From the NCBI GenBank assembly GCA_019090565.1, contig JAHRVS010000277.1, positions 1 to 12,698 of the forward strand: a stretch of 12,698 bases of DNA, given 5' to 3'. The notes beneath the pieces were generated by a model. The model saw only the letters and a list, made by a program, of their open reading frames with translations. It was not told the origin of the DNA and ran no database searches. How positions within the stretch are numbered: position 1 is the stretch's first letter; each line of letters opens with the position of its first letter. A program made the translations under genes and the position numbers. This DNA is from Gammaproteobacteria bacterium. Lineage in GTDB: Bacteria > Pseudomonadota > Gammaproteobacteria > Pseudomonadales > UBA3067. Positions 6,941-12,698 of the stretch are shown here, piece by piece.

Positions 6941-8902
6941 GTGAATTCGAAACCCATTGACTTGATGATTAGTGCTCCTCGGCCCATAAAACAAGCCCTT
7001 ATGGTTGCGGCCGACCTATTTCTAATACCTATATCTATTTTACTGTCTTTCTTCCTTAGCACCGGTTATTCACCCTATATCTTTTCCGGCTCTACATTTG
7101 CTATTGCCGGCATAACCACTGCGTGCAGTGTCGCTCTATTTACGCGACTGGGATTGTACCATTCTGTTGTTCGCTTTATGGGCAACGAGGCCTTGATCAC
7201 AGTAGTGAAAGCGATCTCTTTTTCTTCGTTGATCTTCGCGGTACTAATAGGCATCAGTAATTCTACCATTCCATTTACCTCCCCCTTTATCTATTTCAGT
7301 ATCGCATTGGGCTTAATAGGGCTTACTCGCCTCTCGGCCAGACAGCTCATTACCAGACAAACATCGAAGAAAAAAATAAATGTCGCCATATACGGCGCAG
7401 GAAATTCTGGGCTTGCATTAGTAGCCAGCCTAAGAAGCAGTAATAAATACTGCCCAGTGGTATTGATTGATGACAGGACTCGCATTCGCAACATGCACTA
7501 CAACGGTTTAAAGGTAAGCGCAGCCGACAAGCTTCCATCACTCATAAAACGCCATAATATACAGCAAATTTTACTTGCTATGCCTTCGGTTACCAGCGCC
7601 CGAAAAAAAGAAATCATTCTCAAACTTGAGCCCATGGAAGTACGAATAAGAACGGTACCCTCCATGGAGAGCTTGGTTTCAGGCAAAGCCAAGCTTGAGC
7701 ACATTCAGGATATTTGCGTCGAAGATCTGTTGAAACGTGAGCCGGTTAACCCAATCCCCTCTCTGCTCAATAAATGCATTAATCGAAAAACAGTGCTGGT
7801 CACTGGGGCCGGCGGGTCCATTGGCTCGGAGTTATGCAGGCAAATCCTGAAACAAAACCCTAAAAAACTGGTCCTGGTAGAACGTTGCGAAATGGCCTTG
7901 TATCAAATAGACCAAGAGCTCAGCCATTCCATTAACCAGCAGGATTCGTCCACAGCCATCATCCCTCTGCTGGCGTGCACTCAAAATACAAAGCGCATGA
8001 ATGCCATCTTTAACACCTACAAGGTCAACACCGTCTACCATGCCGCTGCCTACAAACATGTTCCTCTTGTTGAATACAATATTATCGAGGGCGTAAGAAA
8101 TAATGTGATTGGCACTTATGAAACAGCATTGGCCGCACAACAATCAGGCGTCAATGATTTTGTACTTATTTCTACCGATAAGGCCGTGCGCCCCACCAAT
8201 ATTATGGGCGCCTCCAAACGCTTGGCGGAACTTGTCCTCCAGGGTTTTTCCCAACAAGGCTCAGGTACTTGTTTTTCTATGGTTCGCTTTGGAAATGTTC
8301 TGGGCTCCTCTGGGTCGGTGGTTCCCTTGTTTCGAAAGCAAATCGCAAAAGGGGGGCCTGTTACAGTGACCCACCAAGATGTTATCCGCTACTTTATGAC
8401 CATCCCCGAAGCTGCCCAGCTAGTCATTCAGGCCGGCTCTATGGCCAGCGGAGGGGATGTATTTCTACTAGACATGGGGAAGCCGGTTAAAATCAACGAA
8501 CTCGCGGAAACCATGATCCGCTTACTAGGGCTCACCGTAAAGAGCCCCGCGCTTCCAAATGGGGATATTGAGATAAAATACACGGGGCTGCGTCCAGGCG
8601 AAAAGCTGTTCGAAGAACTGCTGGTAGGGAAAAATTCCCAACGCACGCAACACCCTCAAATTATGCGTGCAAAAGAGCAGTCAATGTGCCCAACTCAAAT
8701 GCACGACATACTTAAACAGTTACGCACGGCACTGGATAACGACAACTGTATCGCCATTCATGAAGTGTTGCATAGCGCAAATACGGGGTATACCGGGTCA
8801 CAGCATATCAGCGACTTACTCTGGACCTCTGGGGGAGACCCTCAGCCTGTCGCTAATAGTGAACCCCCCCGAAAAAGCAATATCTCCTACTTGGCTGGTT
8901 AA
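6941..8902 (+). CDS. Membrane-anchored nucleotide-sugar 4,6-dehydratase (WbpM/FlaA1/CapD/PglF type)
   Basis: The enzyme probably removes water from UDP-GlcNAc to give UDP-2-acetamido-2,6-dideoxy-4-hexulose, first step to QuiNAc, FucNAc or bacillosamine-type sugars. Residues here are counted from an ATG at 6902. Four hydrophobic segments lie between about 33 and 146. A first Rossmann domain has YGAGNSG (164-170). The catalytic SDR domain has TGAGGSIGSE (301-310), Thr425-Asp426-Lys427, and Met435 with Lys439 replacing the usual Tyr-x3-Lys, as in WbpM and PglF. RPGEKLFEE is at 564-572. I prefer the GTG at 6941: AAAGGA lies six bases before it and it gives a WbpM-like N-tail, whereas ATG 6902 has no ribosome site. 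The full two-domain length is present. UDP-GlcNAc specificity is inferred from the family. Confidence 0.92.
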   Translation: MNSKPIDLMISAPRPIKQALMVAADLFLIPISILLSFFLSTGYSPYIFSGSTFAIAGITTACSVALFTRLGLYHSVVRFMGNEALITVVKAISFSSLIFAVLIGISNSTIPFTSPFIYFSIALGLIGLTRLSARQLITRQTSKKKINVAIYGAGNSGLALVASLRSSNKYCPVVLIDDRTRIRNMHYNGLKVSAADKLPSLIKRHNIQQILLAMPSVTSARKKEIILKLEPMEVRIRTVPSMESLVSGKAKLEHIQDICVEDLLKREPVNPIPSLLNKCINRKTVLVTGAGGSIGSELCRQILKQNPKKLVLVERCEMALYQIDQELSHSINQQDSSTAIIPLLACTQNTKRMNAIFNTYKVNTVYHAAAYKHVPLVEYNIIEGVRNNVIGTYETALAAQQSGVNDFVLISTDKAVRPTNIMGASKRLAELVLQGFSQQGSGTCFSMVRFGNVLGSSGSVVPLFRKQIAKGGPVTVTHQDVIRYFMTIPEAAQLVIQAGSMASGGDVFLLDMGKPVKINELAETMIRLLGLTVKSPALPNGDIEIKYTGLRPGEKLFEELLVGKNSQRTQHPQIMRAKEQSMCPTQMHDILKQLRTALDNDNCIAIHEVLHSANTGYTGSQHISDLLWTSGGDPQPVANSEPPRKSNISYLAG

Positions 8903-8987
8903 GCATATATTCTTATCCTCACGCCTTCGTAAGCTGCTACAATCCAGAACGAAATATCTTGTTCACACAACCTAGAAATCGTTCTAT

Positions 8988-10052
8988 ATGGAAAGCAAAA
9001 CCATCTTTGTTACCGGCGGAGCCGGGTTTATCGGCTCAGCGTTAATTCGACACTTAATCACCCACACCCAGCACCGAGTTATCAATATCGATATGCTCAC
9101 CTATGCCGGAAACCTTGACTCCCTTCGCTCTGTGAGCAAAAATAGTCGCTACCATTTCGAAAAGTCAGATATCTGCGACGCACCGGCTATTGGTGTTCTT
9201 TTTGATCACTACCAACCCGATTGGGTTATGCACCTCGCTGCAGAGTCCCATGTTGACCGCTCCATTGAGGGGCCTCTGGCATTCCTTCAAACGAATGTTA
9301 TGGGAACGGGTGTTTTGCTTGAGGCGTTCAGAGCTTACTGGAACTCCCTTCAACCAGAAAAGCAGGCGAACTTACGCTTCCATCACATATCTACCGATGA
9401 AGTGTACGGAAGCCTTCCAGAAGACGGTCTCTTTCACGAAAGCACTGCCTACGACCCCAGCTCTCCCTACTCAGCCAGTAAAGCCGCGTCTGACCACTTG
9501 GTACGCGCCTGGCACCGTACTTATCGCTTACCTGTTGTAATTACTAATTGCTCCAACAATTACGGCCCCTATCACTTCCCAGAAAAACTTATCCCTCATG
9601 TTATCCTCAATGCACTGAGTGGCAAAGCGCTCCCAGTGTACGGGGATGGGGTTCAAGTTCGCGACTGGCTTTATGTCGAAGACCATGCCCGCGCCCTATA
9701 TACGGTTATAGCAAAAGGGGCGATAGGCGAAACTTACAATATTGGTGGTCATAACGAAAAACGCAATATTGATGTCGTTAAAAGCATTTGCGCCCTACTC
9801 GAAGAGCTTTGCCCTGAAAAACCTGCAGGCGTTGCCGCCTACGAAGACCTAATCACCTTTGTAAAAGATCGACCTGGGCATGATACTCGCTACGCCATTG
9901 ACGCTAAAAAAATCCAAACAGACCTTGATTGGCTTCCTCAGGAAACGTTTGATACGGGTTTACGTAAAACCGTTTTATGGTACTTAGATAACAAAGAGTG
10001 GTGGCAGCGCGTTCTAACGGGAGATTATAAACTAGAGCGCATTGGCGAATAA
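8988..10052 (+). CDS. rmlB: dTDP-glucose 4,6-dehydratase
   Basis: RmlB converts dTDP-glucose to dTDP-4-keto-6-deoxyglucose using bound NAD, the second step of dTDP-L-rhamnose synthesis in the cytoplasm. The 354-residue protein has the NAD-binding motif VTGGAGFIGS (8-17), the catalytic triplet Thr136-Asp137-Glu138 in STDEVYG, and Tyr161-x3-Lys165 in YSASK. The segments NCSNNYGPYHFPEKLIP and DGVQVRDWLYVEDHA, which line the sugar-nucleotide site, and the C-terminal DRPGHDTRYAID are all present, so it should be active. The length is normal. No clear Shine-Dalgarno precedes the ATG. It follows the WbpM-like gene by 85 bases with no obvious terminator between them, and heads the rml set. Confidence 0.97.
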   Translation: MESKTIFVTGGAGFIGSALIRHLITHTQHRVINIDMLTYAGNLDSLRSVSKNSRYHFEKSDICDAPAIGVLFDHYQPDWVMHLAAESHVDRSIEGPLAFLQTNVMGTGVLLEAFRAYWNSLQPEKQANLRFHHISTDEVYGSLPEDGLFHESTAYDPSSPYSASKAASDHLVRAWHRTYRLPVVITNCSNNYGPYHFPEKLIPHVILNALSGKALPVYGDGVQVRDWLYVEDHARALYTVIAKGAIGETYNIGGHNEKRNIDVVKSICALLEELCPEKPAGVAAYEDLITFVKDRPGHDTRYAIDAKKIQTDLDWLPQETFDTGLRKTVLWYLDNKEWWQRVLTGDYKLERIGE

Positions 10053-10204
10053 CGTGCCTATTTGACATAAGAACGCCATGAAACCCCGAGTACTACGCTT
10101 GCGCACCATGCGCTGCCTACAGACCGTAATAGAGCCGTAACCGGGCTGTACCGCTATAGCAAAAAGTACATTTATAGAACTGCCCATACAGGAAATATTA
10201 TTCG
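10053..10204 (+). other. 152-base gap between rmlB and rmlA
   Basis: This spacer is long for an rml operon, where the genes are usually close together. It contains a perfect TTGACA at 10062-10067 but no acceptable -10 at 16-19 bases from it. I found no credible ORF. The rmlA ribosome site (AGGAAA, about 10 bases before the ATG) is at its end. Confidence 0.4.
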
Positions 10205-11083
10205 ATGGCTTACAAAGGCATTATTTTGGCTGGGGGGTCTGGAACTCGTCTGCACCCTATCACGCTGGGGGTATCCAAACAGATGCTTCCCATCTATGAC
10301 AAACCCATGATTTATTACCCTTTATCCGTTCTAATGCTGGCGGACATCCGTGACATCCTTATCATTTCCACCCCTCATGACCTCCCTAAATTTCAAGAGT
10401 TACTCGGCGACGGCAGCGAGTTCGGAATCTCTCTCAGCTACGCAGAACAACCCTCTCCAGATGGGCTCGCCCAAGCCTTCCTGATTGGTGAAGACTTTAT
10501 TGGTGAAGACCAAGTCTGCCTCATTCTTGGTGACAATATATTTTACGGTCAACACTTTACCCCCAAGCTGCTCGCAGCCACCGCAAAGCAAAATGGTGCC
10601 ACGGTCTTTGGGTATCACGTGAACGATCCTGAGCGATTTGGTGTCGTTGAATTTAACAACGAAGGGAGAGCCCTCAGCATCGAAGAAAAACCCATCAAGC
10701 CCAAATCTAACTATGCAGTAACCGGCTTGTACTTCTATGACAACGAGGTTGTAAATATTGCCAAAAATATTAAGCCCTCCCCTCGAGGCGAACTGGAAAT
10801 AACCGATGTCAATCTGGCATACCTAGAAAATAAAACCTTAGACGTTCAGATCCTTGGCCGTGGTTTCGCCTGGTTAGACACCGGCACCCATGACTCCCTA
10901 CTCGATGCCAGTCAGTTTGTACAAACGGTAGAGCACCGCCAAGGGTTGAAGGTTGCATGTTTAGAAGAAATCGCCTATCAAAATGGCTGGATAGACAAAG
11001 AACAACTGAGCAAAAAAGCAAGTGCGCTGAAGAAAACAGGCTACGGCCAGTACTTGAGTAAAATATTAAATGGCTACGCGTAA
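10205..11083 (+). CDS. rmlA: Glucose-1-phosphate thymidylyltransferase
   Basis: RmlA makes dTDP-glucose and pyrophosphate from dTTP and glucose-1-phosphate, the first step of the rhamnose pathway and usually inhibited by dTDP-rhamnose. The 292-residue protein has the nucleotidyltransferase signature LAGGSGTRLHP (8-18) with Lys25 in SKQMLPIYDKPM. It also has EQPSPDGLAQA (81-91), the metal-binding LGDN (108-111, Asp110), EEKP (160-163), and FAWLDTGTHDSL (221-232) with the second metal ligand Asp225. The C-terminal helices are full length for the short-form tetrameric enzyme. It precedes rmlC by 13 bases and is probably co-transcribed with rmlC and rmlD. Confidence 0.97.
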   Translation: MAYKGIILAGGSGTRLHPITLGVSKQMLPIYDKPMIYYPLSVLMLADIRDILIISTPHDLPKFQELLGDGSEFGISLSYAEQPSPDGLAQAFLIGEDFIGEDQVCLILGDNIFYGQHFTPKLLAATAKQNGATVFGYHVNDPERFGVVEFNNEGRALSIEEKPIKPKSNYAVTGLYFYDNEVVNIAKNIKPSPRGELEITDVNLAYLENKTLDVQILGRGFAWLDTGTHDSLLDASQFVQTVEHRQGLKVACLEEIAYQNGWIDKEQLSKKASALKKTGYGQYLSKILNGYA

Positions 11084-11096
11084 GGGCATTACATAA

Positions 11097-11633
11097 ATGA
11101 AAGTGTTAACGACTCCCATCAATGACGTTAAAATCATCGAGCCCAAAATATTTGGTGATGAACGAGGTTTTTTTCTCGAAACATTCCAAGCGGAACGGTA
11201 TCAAGAATTAGTAGGAATTGCCCTCCCCTTTGTACAAGATAACCACTCTCGCTCTACTAAAGGCGTTCTTCGTGGCTTACATTTTCAGAAAACCCGACCT
11301 CAGGGAAAGCTTGTTAGAGTCGTCAAAGGAGAGGTCTTCGATGTGGCTGTAGATATTCGCAAAGACTCTCCGACTTATGGCACCTGGGCAGGCGCCATTC
11401 TATCCGAAGAAAACAAACATCAATTCTGGGTTCCCCCAGGGCTTGCGCACGGCTTTGTGGTGCTCTCTGATATCGCTGACTTTGAATACAAATGTACCGA
11501 TTACTATGACCCTTCCGATGAGGGCTGCTTAATGTGGAATGACCCCACTATCAACATTGACTGGCCGATTGGCGCTCCTCAGCTTTCAGCAAAAGACCAA
11601 AACGGTCTATTGCTAAGCGAGTTAGCACTTTGA
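11097..11633 (+). CDS. rmlC: dTDP-4-dehydrorhamnose 3,5-epimerase
   Basis: RmlC epimerises C3 and C5 of dTDP-4-keto-6-deoxyglucose to give dTDP-4-keto-L-rhamnose. The 178-residue cupin shows the expected active-site residues: Arg59 and His62 in VLRGLHFQ, Lys71, His118 in PGLAHGF, Tyr131 in FEYKCTDYY, and Asp167 in SAKDQNG. The N-terminal phosphate-contact strand FGDERGFFLETF (19-30) is also present. The length is normal. AAGGG lies about ten bases before the ATG. Its TGA overlaps the rmlD start, so the two genes are probably translationally coupled. Confidence 0.96.
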   Translation: MKVLTTPINDVKIIEPKIFGDERGFFLETFQAERYQELVGIALPFVQDNHSRSTKGVLRGLHFQKTRPQGKLVRVVKGEVFDVAVDIRKDSPTYGTWAGAILSEENKHQFWVPPGLAHGFVVLSDIADFEYKCTDYYDPSDEGCLMWNDPTINIDWPIGAPQLSAKDQNGLLLSELAL

Positions 11634-12520
11634 AAATACTTTTAACCGGCGGCGTTGGTGGACAGGTAGGTTGGGAAATTAACCGTATCGCGGGCGAATC
11701 ACACCACGAACTTATCTCTTTAACCCGCAGTGAACTCGATATTTGCAATGCGCTAAATGTCGATGCGGCCGTAGAGCACCACAAACCCGATATTCTTATC
11801 AATGCTGCCGCTTACACCGCCGTTGATAAAGCCGAAGAAGACCAAGATGCTGCTTTCAAGGTTAATCGAGATGGCACGCACTTTCTTGCCTTAGCCTGCA
11901 AAAAAGCCACCATACCCATGCTGCATATTTCCACCGATTACATCTTCGATGGTACTAAGACCTCCCCCTACGAAGTCGATGACCCTGCGGCACCACAAAG
12001 CGTTTACGGCGCCAGCAAATGGGAAGGCGAAGAATGCTTACGCAAGGCATTAACACAGCACATTATTCTTCGAACTAGCTGGGTCTTTGGCCGTACAGGA
12101 AACAATTTCGTAAAAACCATGCTTCGCCTTGGGCTAGATAGAAAGGAACTAAAAGTGGTAGCGGATCAACGAGGAGCGCCCACCTCGGCCCATAGTATCG
12201 CCGCATGCCTCTTAGGTCTCTGCGATGCCTATGAGCGAGACAAAGACTTGCCTTGGGGCACCTACCACTTTACCGGCTCACCAGAAACCACCTGGAGTGA
12301 ATTCGCTGAGTATATTTTCCGAGAAGGACTCAAGCAGAACCTTCTTGATCATGAAGTCAAAGTCAACCCCATTAAAACTGCCGAATACCCCACACTGGCC
12401 AAACGCCCTGCCAACTCGAGGTTGTCTATGCGACTCACCGAGAGTCGCCTAAAGGTGCTCATTCCAGACTGGAGAAATGACTTAATAGACGTCGTCGAGT
12501 ATTTAAAAACTCACCGTTGA
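11630..12520 (+). CDS. rmlD: dTDP-4-dehydrorhamnose reductase (TTG start)
   Basis: RmlD reduces dTDP-4-keto-L-rhamnose with NAD(P)H to dTDP-L-rhamnose, completing the pathway. The 296-residue protein opens directly into the Rossmann loop LLTGGVGGQVG (4-14), with the RmlD signature NAAAYTAVDKAEED (58-71), Thr102-Asp103-Tyr104 in HISTDYIFDG, and the catalytic pair Tyr126 and Lys130 in YGASK. The start must be the TTG at 11630: there is no upstream alternative in frame, and any later start would remove the cofactor loop. TTG overlaps the rmlC stop in the four bases TTGA. The last gene of the plus-strand block, it ends 24 bases from the converging SDR gene with no visible terminator between. Confidence 0.96.
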   Translation: MKILLTGGVGGQVGWEINRIAGESHHELISLTRSELDICNALNVDAAVEHHKPDILINAAAYTAVDKAEEDQDAAFKVNRDGTHFLALACKKATIPMLHISTDYIFDGTKTSPYEVDDPAAPQSVYGASKWEGEECLRKALTQHIILRTSWVFGRTGNNFVKTMLRLGLDRKELKVVADQRGAPTSAHSIAACLLGLCDAYERDKDLPWGTYHFTGSPETTWSEFAEYIFREGLKQNLLDHEVKVNPIKTAEYPTLAKRPANSRLSMRLTESRLKVLIPDWRNDLIDVVEYLKTHR

Positions 12521-12544
12521 TCTCTCGGTTAGCTATATTGTTCG

Positions 12545-12698
12545 CTATGCTGCAGAAATTGCGTCATTCACACTCAAGCCGGTTTGCTCTAGGCTGAGCT
12601 GCCAGAGCTTAGCCGCCACTTCTTGGTCATAACTGTCTTTCGATGAGGCATGCACCTGTTTATCCATAAAGTACTTGCCGCTCATTACCTCTAATTCC
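12545..12698 (-). CDS. Short-chain dehydrogenase (retinol dehydrogenase-like), C-terminal 50 residues
   Basis: The reverse strand is open from the window edge to a TAG at 12545-12547. Its end reads SGKYFMDKQVHASSKDSYDQEVAAKLWQLS in pieces, finishing EQTGLSVNDAISAA. The pattern GKYF, then a D-x6-A-x2-LW-x2-S stretch and a closing TGL, is characteristic of the C-terminus of retinol-dehydrogenase-type SDR oxidoreductases. The Rossmann fold and catalytic Tyr-Lys are outside the window, so substrate and activity cannot be judged. It converges on rmlD and is probably not part of the sugar cluster. Confidence 0.65.
   Translation of the reverse strand, partial: ELEVMSGKYFMDKQVHASSKDSYDQEVAAKLWQLSLEQTGLSVNDAISAA

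Noticed and set aside
10062..10096. TTGACA as a promoter for rmlA
   Set aside because: There is no -10-like hexamer at 16-19 bases; the nearest (TACTAC) is 23 bases away.
12437..12529. ACCGAGAG/CTCTCGGT inverted repeat spanning the rmlD 3' end
   Set aside because: The arms are about 77 bases apart with one inside the coding sequence and no T-run, so this is unlikely to be a terminator.

Overview
The window looks like chromosomal DNA of a free-living, probably marine, gammaproteobacterium of moderate G+C content. This is an inference from the gene families (a YjbH/GfcD-type outer-membrane protein, a complete dTDP-L-rhamnose set, a nitroreductase, Gram-negative lipoproteins), not a taxonomic identification.

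Layout. The left third (1-4381) is read on the minus strand. It holds the N-terminal 395 residues of an acyl-CoA synthetase-like AMP-binding enzyme (cut by the window start), an orphan lipoprotein, a nitroreductase and a second lipoprotein with an EF-hand-like loop. The intergenic stretches there contain a (TTTA)7 microsatellite, an 8-bp dyad, a 22-bp tandem repeat above the nitroreductase promoter, and a 15-bp perfect hairpin. At 4382-4560 transcription diverges. From 4561 to 12520 everything is on the plus strand: a YjbH-family outer-membrane protein, a membrane-anchored FlaA1/WbpM/CapD-type nucleotide-sugar 4,6-dehydratase, then rmlB, rmlA, rmlC and rmlD. At the right edge the C-terminus of a short-chain dehydrogenase gene converges on rmlD.

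How the genes fit together. RmlA, RmlB, RmlC and RmlD turn glucose-1-phosphate and dTTP into dTDP-L-rhamnose. The WbpM-like enzyme probably converts UDP-GlcNAc to a 4-keto-6-deoxy sugar, the entry to QuiNAc/FucNAc-type or bacillosamine-type sugars. YjbH/GfcD proteins are outer-membrane components of exopolysaccharide or group 4 capsule export. The plus-strand block therefore looks like a precursor-plus-export module for a rhamnose- and deoxyaminosugar-containing surface polysaccharide. It contains no glycosyltransferase, flippase, polymerase, Wza or Wzc gene, and none of the usual YjbH partner genes, so the assembly machinery must lie elsewhere.

I see no rRNA, tRNA, CRISPR array, insertion sequence, phage gene or replication origin. 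Nothing here is convincingly a new defence or mobile system. The points most worth a second look are the partner-less yjbH in a transferase-free sugar module, the tandem operator-like repeats above the nitroreductase gene, and the tetranucleotide tract in front of the AMP-ligase gene.
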